This document shows, piece by piece, positions 18,440-26,690 of a stretch of 64,000 bases of DNA. The DNA lies in NCBI RefSeq assembly GCF_030409225.1, contig NZ_JAUFPK010000001.1:1336730-1400729 (forward strand), in the 5' to 3' direction. The position numbers were made by a program, and so were the translations under genes. The stretch's first letter is position 1. Each line of letters starts with the position of its first letter. Source of the DNA: Aquisalimonas lutea (GTDB lineage: Bacteria > Pseudomonadota > Gammaproteobacteria > Nitrococcales > Aquisalimonadaceae). Below the pieces are notes generated by a model. That model saw only the letters and a program-made list of their open reading frames with translations, did not search any database and was not told the origin of the DNA.

Positions 18440-18455
18440 TGGTTGCGGTTTTGCG
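18440..18455 (+). promoter_or_regulatory. Possible sigma-54 promoter for acyl carrier protein gene
   Basis: TGGTTGCGGTTTTGCG has GG and GC exactly ten bases apart and a TTGC -12 box. It faces the acyl carrier protein gene, about 150 bp upstream. The -24 half is less perfect (TGGTTG instead of TGGCAC), so support is moderate. It would bring the plus-strand gene under the same sigma factor as the export operon. Confidence 0.35.
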
Positions 18456-18606
18456 ACTGCATCGACAGTGAGCTTGAGGTGCTCAGGCTACCATGGACGC
18501 CCGCGTCGTTGATCTCCGCCCATGGGCCGTTGATAATCCGAACCGTCGCCACAGCAAGCCATCTCCGCCGACCGACGGTAGCCCATTGAACCGGGACTGA
18601 GTTCGC

Positions 18607-18876
18607 ATGCCCACGCTAGACGAAGTCAACACCATCCTCGATGAGTCTCTTGCGCTCGAAGGCCGGGCCCGGCACTTCGAGCACTCCACGCCCTTGCTCG
18701 GTGGCGTGCCCGAGTTCGACTCCATGGCAGTAGTCTCGCTGGTCACGGCGCTCGAAGAGCATTTCGGCATCACGGTGGACGACGAGGACATCACCGCCGA
18801 GACGTTCGAGACCGTCGGTTCTCTGTTGGCATTCGTCCAGCGCAAGTGTGACGGGCAGGGTGTCGACTCCGGGTGA
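18607..18876 (+). CDS. Acyl carrier protein
   Basis: An 89-residue carrier protein. The phosphopantetheine serine is in PEFDSMAVVSL (about Ser39), followed by the helix pattern ALEEHFGITVDDEDI. It is divergent from the acyl-CoA ligase gene at 16833-18395 and is the expected partner. It probably carries an acyl or aminoacyl group during polysaccharide modification. It is acidic, as is normal for the family. Confidence 0.88.
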   Translation: MPTLDEVNTILDESLALEGRARHFEHSTPLLGGVPEFDSMAVVSLVTALEEHFGITVDDEDITAETFETVGSLLAFVQRKCDGQGVDSG

Positions 18877-18879
18877 ATG

Positions 18880-19148
18880 CAGCTCGACGTCGCCGCGGAC
18901 CTCGAGCGGGCCGGGCTCGGTGTTGCGCATCGCCCGCATGATTGCGCGATCATCGCCCGTGCTCAGTTGCGCGGCGAAACTCCTGAGCGCAATGGATGTA
19001 TCGGCGGCACTGATGCTGGCGTTGTTCCAGTTGACCACACCATCGACGCGCCTTGGCTGCATGCCCTCGATGACCGCCTGCTGGATGAATGCATTGAGGC
19101 GTCCACCGAGGGTGGTGGGGTAGTCGCTGCCGCCGCTATTAGATCAGT
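18880..19148 (-). pseudogene. Remnant of type II secretion gene gspN
   Basis: The minus-strand frame reads YPTTLGGRLNAFIQQAVIEG, then VDGVVNWNNASISAA, and later GPLEVRGDVELHSPG, a pattern of the C-terminal half of GspN (repeated G-x-V-x-W and GxL-x-L-x-G). There is no start codon or N-terminal half, and the frame runs on antisense into the acyl carrier protein gene. It abuts the gspC remnant in a different frame, so an internal deletion of the original operon is likely. Confidence 0.5.
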
Positions 19149-19562
19149 TCAGGTGTTGTTGCCGACGCCGTTGCGCTCGGTGCCGCGCGAGCTCCCGCTG
19201 ATGATCGCCCGGGATCGCGCCGGGTCGGGACTGTAGAACACCCCGTTGAGCTGCAGGTCGAGCCGCGTCTCCGGGGCATCGATGCGTTGGTCGCGCTCGC
19301 CGTCCGCCGCCTGCGCCCGACCGAAGAGGTGCCAGCGTGCGATCGCCTCCGATGCCGTGTCGCTCGCCCCGTGCTCTCCGCGGAGACCGCGCCCCCTCGC
19401 GGGAGGCGGCGCGTCGGGCGCCGGTGCAGGCAGGATCCTCCGGGTCAGTTGCGCCGCGGCGTGCGCGAGCGCAATTACCAGCACGACGATGACGGGGGTG
19501 CAAGGCGCTGCAACAGGCCCGGCGTCGATCCCTCTCAGTGTTGAACGGAGCGGCCACGTCAA
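19149..19562 (-). pseudogene. Truncated type II secretion gene gspC
   Basis: About 137 codons match the N-terminal half of GspC: a membrane helix (PVIVVLVIALAHAAAQL), a Pro/Ala linker, ARWHLFG and TRLDLQLNGVFYSPDP, the beginning of the homology region. The C-terminal half with the PDZ or coiled-coil domain is missing, and the frame ends just after the homology region at a junction with the gspN remnant. The only upstream start in frame is a weak TTG at 19562. No other secretion genes are present. Confidence 0.55.
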
Positions 19563-19742
19563 CGGCGACAGGCACCATCCGTACCACGGAGGCTAGGTCG
19601 CCGCCCGGGCGCGTGCAATCCGTGCGCGCGCTCGGGCCACTGTTTGCCGGAGGCGATGCCGGGTGACATTCCTTATGTCGTAGGCCGGTTGCATGCTGGT
19701 CCCGGGCTCGATGGTGGATGCCCGCGAGATCGGGAGGTGTGC

Positions 19743-20729
19743 ATGAAGGCGCTGACGAAGGCGCGAGCAAAGACGGAGCGATCCCTCCGGGAGATTTGCT
19801 TGCAGCCCGGGCAGGGAACGGAGAAACACTACGCCAAACTACTGGCGCGGCTGGTTCGTCGTTTTGCTGAGGAGTATGAACGCGCTTGGTATGAGGACTG
19901 GTCTTTATTCTACAGCTTTCTGGTGCAATGGGCAGAGGGGCTTGCTCCGGCGAGCTGGATGAGCTACCGGTGTGCGTTGAGGCATTACCAGCGCTTTGAC
20001 GCGCCGCAGTGGTTCGTCGATGCACTCTACGAGATCAAGGCGCAAGGGTCGTCTCGCGGGGTGATAAAAAAGCTCCCGGACGCCGACCTTGAAAGACTGA
20101 CCAAGGCGGTTGAGGCCTCGCCGCGGAGTCAATTCTGGGTACGGTATGCGATGATCTGGCTCGTGATTGGCCGCGCCACGGGGTTGCGACCCAGGGAGTG
20201 GTGGGGGGCATACCAGTGTGGACCCGACTGGCTGTGCTGCCCCAATGCGAAGTATCGCGAACGGCTGTCCGAGCGCAGTACCGAGCGCGCGTTCGGACCG
20301 TATCGTCATTTGTACATTGGGGAGCTGTCGACGGATGTGCGCGGGAAGATCACGGCTTTTCTCGACGACGTCGTTCGCGAATACGACGCGGACAAGGCAG
20401 AGAAACAGGCCGCGCAGGCGTTGAACCGGCTCCAGAAGCGCGAGTGGCCGCGGCGCACAATGACGTACTGTCTTTACTCGGCGCGCCATCAGTTCGCCGC
20501 AGACGCGAAGGCGGCCGGATTCTCCCCGATCGAGATTGCGGCGATGATGGGCCACGCCTCGGCCGAGACGGCGATGATCCATTACGGCAAGAAGCGATCC
20601 GGCCGATCAGGCGGCTGCCTGGTGGTACCCCATGTGGACGACGTCGCGGCAGTGGCTCGACTCAATCCTGCCTACTGCCCGGGGGCACAGCCGGACTCGA
20701 GCGGGGTCAAGGGGCCGGCCACGGCATGA
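19743..20729 (+). CDS. Tyrosine recombinase-like integrase
   Basis: A 328-residue protein. The C-terminal catalytic part shows YSARHQFAADAKAAGFSPIEIAAMMGHASAETAMIHYGKK in pieces: the R-H pair of box II (ARHQFA), the GHASAET box and the Tyr of MIHYGK. An Arg of box I may lie in ATGLRPREWW. The start at ATG 19743 has a strong GGGAGG upstream; the longer frame to 19644 lacks one. It follows the secretion-gene remnants and marks a likely integrated segment. No tRNA or clear att repeat is visible next to it. Confidence 0.75.
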   Translation: MKALTKARAKTERSLREICLQPGQGTEKHYAKLLARLVRRFAEEYERAWYEDWSLFYSFLVQWAEGLAPASWMSYRCALRHYQRFDAPQWFVDALYEIKAQGSSRGVIKKLPDADLERLTKAVEASPRSQFWVRYAMIWLVIGRATGLRPREWWGAYQCGPDWLCCPNAKYRERLSERSTERAFGPYRHLYIGELSTDVRGKITAFLDDVVREYDADKAEKQAAQALNRLQKREWPRRTMTYCLYSARHQFAADAKAAGFSPIEIAAMMGHASAETAMIHYGKKRSGRSGGCLVVPHVDDVAAVARLNPAYCPGAQPDSSGVKGPATA

Positions 20730-21536
20730 GCGGTGGGAGCGATTGTGGTGTGGCAAAGGCAACCGGGTGCGCCGCGGCGCGGACGCAGGGTCGAGCCGAT
20801 TGGATGGCTTGGCGCGCGCTACGAGGGATGGTGGCCAGCAGTGGTGCAAGGCACGGGGTGTCGTTCACGGTGAGCTTGGCCTCGGCGGGCAGAATCAATC
20901 ATCGCCCCGGGCTCTGCGGGCTAGAACAAAGCACAGCGAAATCGGGCCCGTGGCGGCCTCTGTCGCAGGCGCTTGAGGCCGTGCTTGGAGCGAGGTAAGT
21001 AACAAGCAACAGAATGGGGGCGTCAGGCGCTCCTCGTTATTTTACCCCCTCGTGAGTGAGGTGTCCCTGTAACGGAGTGCCTCGGCCCGCTGAACGCCGG
21101 GGCGATGCAGGGAGCGATCGGGCGGAGGCCATCCGCCCGGCCAAGCTCGCGCGGCCATGGTGAACGCTGCCCCAATGCCGCTTCCGCATCCCGGTATTGT
21201 TCCTGCGGCTTTGGATTCTTGTCTACAGCGGCCCGCGATGCTTGTTATGCGCGGTTGAGTGCATTCGAAGCAATGGCTTCCGGTGGTCATGTGCCTACCC
21301 CAGTGCCATCAGTCTTCTGTGCGTTGGATGAGGCAAGGGAACGGAAGACTCCATCGGCTTGAGTCACTCCGGAACCCGGCGGGATAAGCCGGAATCCGAT
21401 GATCGGGACGAAAGCCCGAGAGTGTGGGTGAGCGCGGCGTACCCGTTCTGAGGGGTGAAGGTGGGTTGACATGCCTGACGGGCCCCAGTGGAGCCAGCGA
21501 GTGATCCCGTCTGATCGGGGTAAGGTGGAGAGCGCT
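20730..21536. other. Intergenic stretch with clustered small inverted repeats
   Basis: No gene is supported here. A 90-codon frame from ATG 20726, overlapping the integrase stop, is open to 20998 but matches nothing I know. Around 21376-21418 three short inverted repeats follow each other: CCGGC/GCCGG with a seven-base loop, CCGAT/ATCGG, and CGGG/CCCG. They may be part of a structured RNA or the degraded end of a mobile element. Confidence 0.4.
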
Positions 21537-22604
21537 TTAACGGTGCTCCTCTGGGTTACGCCACTCGGCATAGGCGCGAAGCTTGAGCGCGTACTGCTCC
21601 ATACTGTGATCGCTCGCGCCGGCTCGACCTCGCGTGGCGATCCAGCGCAGCAGGGTGGTTTTGACGCGCCAGAAGATATTCGGGCTGCGCTTGACGAGCC
21701 GGGCGGCGGGGGCAGGTGTGGTGCCGGTGTTCGAATCAACGGGCCCGGGCCGGAGGAAGACCAGATCGCCGAAGTGGGTGTAGCCAACGAAGCGCTTGCG
21801 GATCCATTCGCTGATCTCGAAGGTGCCGTTGATCGGGATGACCCGCAGACCCGCGAGCACGAAGTTCAGCCCATAACCGAAGGGGATGCGGGCGACCGCG
21901 TCGGCGCCGTGGACGATCCGGTAGACGGGTGTTTTCACTGTGTAGAAGAACGCGTCATCGGCGACCCGCGGGCAACCAAAGGTGTAGGTTGCCCCTGCGC
22001 CGTCGGAGCCGAGATAGCGCGTCGCGACCAGGGCGAGCGCTCCACCGAGCGAGTGCCCCGTGAAGTAGACGGGAAGTCCCTGGTGCTCCGCGAGTGCCTT
22101 GCGGATGCGCTCACCGACCCGATCGAACGCCTCCTGGAAGCCGGCGTGGATGCGCCCACCGTCGGGTGCGGCAACCAGGTTGGCTTTGATGTCGGTGACG
22201 ATATCGGCCACCGATGGCTGCGTACCCCGAAAAGCGACCACGAGCATGCCCTCGAACGTGTCGGTGGCCTCGAGGCGGATGATCACGCCCTCGGTGCCGT
22301 CGATGGCAAAGCCGTCGAGGAGCTGGAAGCCGCCCTCACGCAGCGCGGATTCGATTGGGCTATCATCCTCGCTCCCGTGCTCCCGGGCGCGTCGCAGTAG
22401 CGCGGCGAGGGCATCATCATCGACCCCGCCCCGAACGGCCTCGCGGAGTTCCTGGACCAGGGCACCCGTGTCGCGCTCGGCGGGCAAGGGTTCGTAAACG
22501 AGGCGGCACACCTCGGCGAGGATCCACGCGGTGCGATCGGAGTAGGCCGCCCGTTTGACTGGCGGGCATTGGAGAATCCGAGGCGAGTCGAAATAGTCTG
22601 CCAT
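21537..22604 (-). CDS. Class 3 lipase-family alpha/beta hydrolase
   Basis: A 355-residue protein without signal peptide. The fungal-type class 3 lipase fold is recognised by VVAFRGTQ at about 123-129 (oxyanion loop) and the nucleophile elbow TGHSLGGAL with Ser185. YTFGCPRVADDAF and VYRIVHGADAVARIP follow, supplying the likely Asp, and YTHFGD the likely His. ATG 22604 has GGATCG upstream. It is the last of three co-directional genes after a DUF900 hydrolase and a heme peroxidase. It may release fatty acids that the peroxidase oxidises; that link is inference. Confidence 0.85.
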   Translation of the reverse strand: MADYFDSPRILQCPPVKRAAYSDRTAWILAEVCRLVYEPLPAERDTGALVQELREAVRGGVDDDALAALLRRAREHGSEDDSPIESALREGGFQLLDGFAIDGTEGVIIRLEATDTFEGMLVVAFRGTQPSVADIVTDIKANLVAAPDGGRIHAGFQEAFDRVGERIRKALAEHQGLPVYFTGHSLGGALALVATRYLGSDGAGATYTFGCPRVADDAFFYTVKTPVYRIVHGADAVARIPFGYGLNFVLAGLRVIPINGTFEISEWIRKRFVGYTHFGDLVFLRPGPVDSNTGTTPAPAARLVKRSPNIFWRVKTTLLRWIATRGRAGASDHSMEQYALKLRAYAEWRNPEEHR

Positions 22605-22722
22605 CGTTAGCGATCCTTCAGTGCGATCTGTCACGCTCTCTGCCGGCGACCCGGGGCACGCCAAGCTCACCCACGGTACCGTAAAACCGCCGAGGGGCCA
22701 GGGTGAGGCCGGCGGTGGCCGC

Positions 22723-23805
22723 CTAACGTGGCCCGTACCAGTTCCCTTCCGGGAAATACCGCAGCTTCCGCTCGGCGGCTTCACCGGAGAACGCCTGCCG
22801 GAAGAACGTGGCGAGCTTGTCGTTTTTCTCCGCCGGTTCCGCAAACGGCGAGTGCGAGTCCTTCACGTGGGCGGCGTTGGTGAGGTTGATGTAGTGGGCA
22901 TGGCGGCTGGTTAGGTCCTTGGCGTAGTGGCCGAGGCGGGCGAGCTGGTCGGAGCCGAGCTTCAGCCGGGAGGCGTTCAGCGCCCGGTCGTCCTCGTTGA
23001 TGGTGATAAATAGGCGCTTGCGAAAACGGATCGTGTCCACCCAGTCCTCGTGATCGAGGTGATTGGTGTCCGCCTGGCACAGCACGACATTGTCGAACAG
23101 CAGTGGATTGCCTTCGTTGGCGGTGCTCTTGAGCATGTGCTTGAGCAGATAGTTGCCCATGCTGTGGTACATCGCATTGATCGTGAACGGACACTGTTTC
23201 TCGACCAGTTGCGCGTAGCGGGCTTCCCGCGCTTCGGGGTTGTCCGGGTGCTCTTTCTTGGCCTTCTCGCGGAGCCTGTCGCGATCGCCCCGGGTGATGA
23301 GATCGAAGCGCTCGTGCATGATCTTGATCGCTCGCTCCAGGGCACCGGCGGAGGCGCGGGCGGTGCGCTTGTCGGCCTTGTAGTTGAGCGTGCCCTCGAT
23401 GCCGCCGCCGAGGGCGGGCCAGGAGAAGGCGAGGACCTCGACACCAAAGCGCTGCTGCAACTGGTGTGCGGCCTCGAGGACGTCGCGCATTTCGTTGTTG
23501 TAGCCGTGTACGAACAACAGCAGGTCGCTCTTGTTGTCCCGGATTCGGCGGAAGATCTCGCAGGCGGCCTTGAGACTGCCGTATTGCGGCGCGTCGCTCT
23601 CGATGGGCAGATGGAACTCGCGGATGAGGTTGTCCACCTCGACCTGCGAGAGCTGGTCATCGACGAACTCCACCGACCAGCCGGGGCCGTGCTTGTTCAC
23701 CTCGGCGAGGCGCAGCTCGTTGTTCCCTTTCGCGTTCGGCCGCCCGCCGAACTGCGCAACTCCGGTCGTCGACTCATCGACATGGCGGTTCGTGACAACG
23801 TACAT
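22723..23805 (-). CDS. DUF900-type alpha/beta hydrolase
   Basis: A 360-residue cytoplasmic protein. It has LLLFVHGYNN at 96-104, LAFSWPA, and the nucleophile motif MYHSMGNYL with Ser215, as in the DUF900 esterase-like family. A charged insert (about 165-200, rich in Arg, Lys and Glu) sits between them. ATG 23805 has GGAGG at 7 bases. It lies between the lipase and the heme peroxidase, with gaps of 118 and 70 bp. Its substrate is unknown. Confidence 0.8.
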   Translation of the reverse strand: MYVVTNRHVDESTTGVAQFGGRPNAKGNNELRLAEVNKHGPGWSVEFVDDQLSQVEVDNLIREFHLPIESDAPQYGSLKAACEIFRRIRDNKSDLLLFVHGYNNEMRDVLEAAHQLQQRFGVEVLAFSWPALGGGIEGTLNYKADKRTARASAGALERAIKIMHERFDLITRGDRDRLREKAKKEHPDNPEAREARYAQLVEKQCPFTINAMYHSMGNYLLKHMLKSTANEGNPLLFDNVVLCQADTNHLDHEDWVDTIRFRKRLFITINEDDRALNASRLKLGSDQLARLGHYAKDLTSRHAHYINLTNAAHVKDSHSPFAEPAEKNDKLATFFRQAFSGEAAERKLRYFPEGNWYGPR

Positions 23806-23875
23806 GGCGCCTCCGATCACGCGTTCTCGTTGGGAGCGCCGCGATGTTGGGCTGCGGCGCCCCCAGTCCCGGCAG

Positions 23876-25381
23876 CTAGTTTCCGTTGCCGAAGCTCGCA
23901 CCATCGACCGGCAAACCGGACAGGCGAATGATGGTGGCGAGCGTCCACGCCCCGGGGTCCTGGGTGATGCCATCAATGGCGAGCAGCGGCTCGTTCTCCG
24001 GGCGCCAGCGGGGATGGCGGTTGCAAAAGGAGTTGCCATCGCCCTTGAGAAGGCCCGCGAAAGTCGCGCAGACGATCAGCGAGCCCAGCGAGCCGAGCCG
24101 CGAGCCTCCTCCCTCCGTCTGCGCTTCCTTGAGGAGGTAGTACCAAAGCGCCGGGATGTCGTCGTCGTCGAGCTCGAGGGGCTCGAGGCCGAAATAGCGG
24201 GCAAGATCCGGCCCCGAAGGCAGGTCATAGCTCACGCCGCGGAGCAGATTGCGGGCGGCGAGGACGTTGTCGATCGACGCCGGCTCGTCGGCGTTTTCCG
24301 GGAGGAACGCAAGGGCGTTTGCGAGCTTGGTGTCGATCTTGCGGGTGTGCTGCGGGAACGGCCCTGACGAGGAGCTCATTTGCAGGAACCAGTCCCATTG
24401 GACTACACGTCGCTCGCTCAGTCCCCGGAAGCCGCGCAGGTCGTCCGGCGGGTTGGCCGTGGTGTCGAAGATCGGGATAAAGACACCGAAGCCGGCCTCG
24501 GGGCCGACATTGGTCTGATAGCTGTTGCGCACCATGGAGTGGCCGAAGCGGTAAGCCGCCACGGAGAACTCCACCGGCATGTAGGGCTGATGCTTCCAGT
24601 TGTAGACCCCAGGGTAGCCGAGCACCCATTCGCCGTGGCCGCCGGGGTGGTTGTCCAGCCGGAAGGCGTGCTCGTGGATGGCGGCGTTGGTGATGCGGCC
24701 GACAAAGTCGTGCCAGACCACCCACTGGTAGAGCCATTGGAGTACGCGCCGCGCCTCCTCAAAAGGCTGGTCGTAATGGAGCTCCCGCGCCTTTCGCACG
24801 AGCCGGTTGTGGGCAAGCAGGAACGCGAGCTGGAGTTGCGCGACGATGGCATTCTCATCGTTGCGCATATCGCCAATGATGGCGGTGGCGTTGGCGATCC
24901 GGGGCAGGTCGGGGCGCTGAGTGCCGTCGATTGACCCTGTCAGCAGTGCGTCCCTATCACCGCTGTAGAGGTAAGGCTGATCCGCCGGGCCGCGGCCGTA
25001 GACACTGTCGAGGTCCAGGCGGGGCGTGCGGAAGTTCAACAGCCCATTCGGATCCAGCCGCCGACTGGTAAGCCCCGTTGGATCAAACGTGATGTCATGG
25101 TCGATGAATTGGCCGAAATACGTGTAGCCAGCCGGAAGGTCGGAGTCGAATCGATTATCGAGATCGGTGCGTATTGTCTCGTCACTGCTGATCTGGCCGG
25201 GGGTTTTGCCCGGTGCCTCCGTCATGAAATTCGCGGTGAAATCCTTGAAGTAGTCTTTGAGGTGATCATCGCTGACCCCGTCGGGACGCCAGCCCGCAAG
25301 CCCGGGTGCGATCCGCCCGAACGGGCCCTGATAGTGCTTCGAGCGCGGCGCTACGATCTCGATTTTTTGTGCATGGGACAT
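23876..25381 (-). CDS. Animal-type heme peroxidase (peroxidase-cyclooxygenase superfamily)
   Basis: A 501-residue protein. Seen are the distal His in GQFIDHDITFD (His95), the FRTPRLDLDSVYG segment near 118-129, the catalytic Arg in DMRNDEN (Arg173), the AHNRL motif and the proximal His in YRFGHSMVRNSY (His281). These are the key residues of the cyclooxygenase/peroxinectin family. There is no signal peptide, so it is probably cytoplasmic or released in another way. It is the first gene of a three-gene set with two hydrolases. The start is the only reasonable one (MSHAQKIEIV). Confidence 0.9.
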   Translation of the reverse strand: MSHAQKIEIVAPRSKHYQGPFGRIAPGLAGWRPDGVSDDHLKDYFKDFTANFMTEAPGKTPGQISSDETIRTDLDNRFDSDLPAGYTYFGQFIDHDITFDPTGLTSRRLDPNGLLNFRTPRLDLDSVYGRGPADQPYLYSGDRDALLTGSIDGTQRPDLPRIANATAIIGDMRNDENAIVAQLQLAFLLAHNRLVRKARELHYDQPFEEARRVLQWLYQWVVWHDFVGRITNAAIHEHAFRLDNHPGGHGEWVLGYPGVYNWKHQPYMPVEFSVAAYRFGHSMVRNSYQTNVGPEAGFGVFIPIFDTTANPPDDLRGFRGLSERRVVQWDWFLQMSSSSGPFPQHTRKIDTKLANALAFLPENADEPASIDNVLAARNLLRGVSYDLPSGPDLARYFGLEPLELDDDDIPALWYYLLKEAQTEGGGSRLGSLGSLIVCATFAGLLKGDGNSFCNRHPRWRPENEPLLAIDGITQDPGAWTLATIIRLSGLPVDGASFGNGN

Positions 25382-25422
25382 GATCTGGAACCCCCGTTTG
25401 GGAACACATTCGTCGGAAATAC

Positions 25423-25535
25423 GCCATCCACTTTCCTCTGCGTGCCGGAAGGAATGGCGAACGCATTCTGGGTGGGATCCCTGAAACGAAATATAGTTAA
25501 GCGGTCGTCAAGATCAAGGCCGATTCGCGAACAAA
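25423..25535. repeat. Dispersed repeat, copy 1
   Basis: This stretch aligns with 27356-27470. The best part contains GAAATATAGTT, CGTCA-GATCAAGG and CGAACAAA in the same order and spacing, and a less conserved flank with ATTCTGGG. By eye the identity is around three quarters. In the minus-strand direction both copies could read ...SALILT-A-LYF..., but copy 1 has a stop. It may be a miniature mobile element. Confidence 0.5.
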
Positions 25536-25661
25536 ATCAATAGCAATGCCTTGATACCTGTGCGCTGCCGGCATGCTGTCCTGTGGAATCAGCGTGGAAG
25601 CCGTTGTCCGTGTGCTGGGGCGGGACATGCATCGCAAACGAGAGCCTTGGAGAATCGAATA

Positions 25662-25805
25662 ATGAACTTGCTGATGGCTCAGGGTCAGAAGGCGCCAGCA
25701 TCGCTCCATGAGTTTGCTACCCAGGCCGCCTTCTGGCGGACCAAGAAGATCTGGGGAGTTCTTCCCAGGGCGACACGCACTGGCTTTTGCGTGCGCGGGC
25801 ACTGA
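25662..25805 (+). CDS. Possible 47-residue small protein
   Basis: ATG 25662 has TTGGAG ten bases upstream and opens a frame MNLLMAQGQKAPASLHEF that stops just before the first palindrome of the array. No family is recognised. It could equally be chance in a gene-poor stretch. Confidence 0.2.
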   Translation: MNLLMAQGQKAPASLHEFATQAAFWRTKKIWGVLPRATRTGFCVRGH

Positions 25806-25806
25806 C

Positions 25807-25822
25807 TGTACCCATGGGTGCA
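25807..25822. repeat. Palindrome copy 1 (AT centre)
   Basis: TGTACCCATGGGTGCA; one mismatch to the perfect palindrome, G for A in the right arm. Confidence 0.8.
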
Positions 25823-25955
25823 GTCCTCGAACCGAGCATGCGAGGCAGTGCGTAATCGTACAAACAGGGCCTCAGCTCCACCGTTATGAATGAGCATCTA
25901 GGGGTGGATCTGTTCGAGTAGCGCACCCGCTGTATCTGCTGCACTGAGAATTCGT

Positions 25956-25971
25956 TGTACCCGCGGGTACA
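25956..25971. repeat. Palindrome copy 2 (GC centre)
   Basis: TGTACCCGCGGGTACA; perfect palindrome. Confidence 0.85.
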
Positions 25972-26056
25972 GGTGCGTTTTCGGGAAGAGGTGACGCTGG
26001 CCATAGCGGCGGTTGGCAGACCGTACTCCCTTAGTATTGGGGCAGGATTGGCGGCG

Positions 26057-26072
26057 TGTACGCATGGGTACA
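26057..26072. repeat. Palindrome copy 3 (AT centre)
   Basis: TGTACGCATGGGTACA; one mismatch in the left arm (G for C). Confidence 0.8.
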
Positions 26073-26124
26073 GAGCCCGGCCGCCCTCGCGTCGGAACCG
26101 ACGGGAAGAGTCGGCCAGGGGTGC

Positions 26125-26140
26125 TGTACCCGCGGGTACA
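26125..26140. repeat. Palindrome copy 4 (GC centre)
   Basis: TGTACCCGCGGGTACA; perfect palindrome. Confidence 0.85.
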
Positions 26141-26360
26141 CTTTCCTGCTGGCGTTGACATTGCGGTGCGATATCACGGCGCATACTGGATTCCGTAGAA
26201 CCGGGAGTTGTAGCTGAAGCCTGCTCCGCCGGCCGGTGTGTTGCGTTGCTGACCTACGGCGATCGCCGAGTATGTAGCGCCCTTCAGTCGTAGCCTGGCT
26301 ATGCAGGAAGTACCTCGTCGGACTTGACGGGAGGCAGGCGTCTGCGTGGATCCTTGTGGC

Positions 26361-26376
26361 TGTACCCATGGGTACA
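26361..26376. repeat. Palindrome copy 5 (AT centre)
   Basis: TGTACCCATGGGTACA; perfect palindrome. Confidence 0.85.
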
Positions 26377-26519
26377 GGGGCGATGGTTCGCGGCCCCGAG
26401 ATTGAGCCCATAAACCGGCCAGCCCGCTCGATGTGCCCGCGCAAGCGGGTGATACAGGCGACCGAACACGCGGTGCTGGCAGTCCAGCCTTGTGCAATCG
26501 ATCACACCGACTCCACCTT

Positions 26520-26535
26520 TGTACCCGCGGGTACA
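26520..26535. repeat. Palindrome copy 6 (GC centre)
   Basis: TGTACCCGCGGGTACA; perfect palindrome, about 155 bp upstream of the Phd-like gene. Confidence 0.85.
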
Positions 26536-26650
26536 CGCCCTCCGGGCGGTCACAGGCTTTAGCCTATAGCAACCCCGACCTTGTGAGGGCCGGGTTGCCT
26601 CCCTCCCGCCTGTTCTCCGTCGAATCCTCATGGTGTCGACCAAGCGTTGC

Positions 26651-26656
26651 TATACT
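26651..26656 (+). promoter_or_regulatory. Possible -10 box of the Phd-like gene
   Basis: TATACT lies 35 bp upstream of ATG 26691. No convincing -35 box is seen at the right distance. Confidence 0.3.
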
Positions 26657-26690
26657 TGAGTGGTAAATCGACCGGTTTCGGGGGTTTGTG

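Larger units (their letters stand above)
25807..26535. repeat. Array of six 16-bp palindromes with alternating AT/GC centre
   Basis: Six copies of TGTACCC-NN-GGGTACA occur at 25807, 25956, 26057, 26125, 26361 and 26520. The central dinucleotide reads AT, GC, AT, GC, AT, GC in order. Four copies are perfect palindromes and two carry one mismatch. Gaps between copies range from 52 to 220 bp and their sequences are unrelated to each other by eye. No supported gene overlaps the array. It could be a set of protein-binding sites or a REP-like element. Confidence 0.85.

Noticed and set aside
26174..26536. A 120-codon minus-strand gene across the palindromes
   Set aside because: The frame is open mainly because the palindromes read YPRVQ/CTRGY-like peptides in all frames; there is no ribosome-binding site or family match.
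25423..26540. CRISPR array
   Set aside because: The repeated units are only 16-bp palindromes with irregular gaps of 52-220 bp and no cas genes are present.
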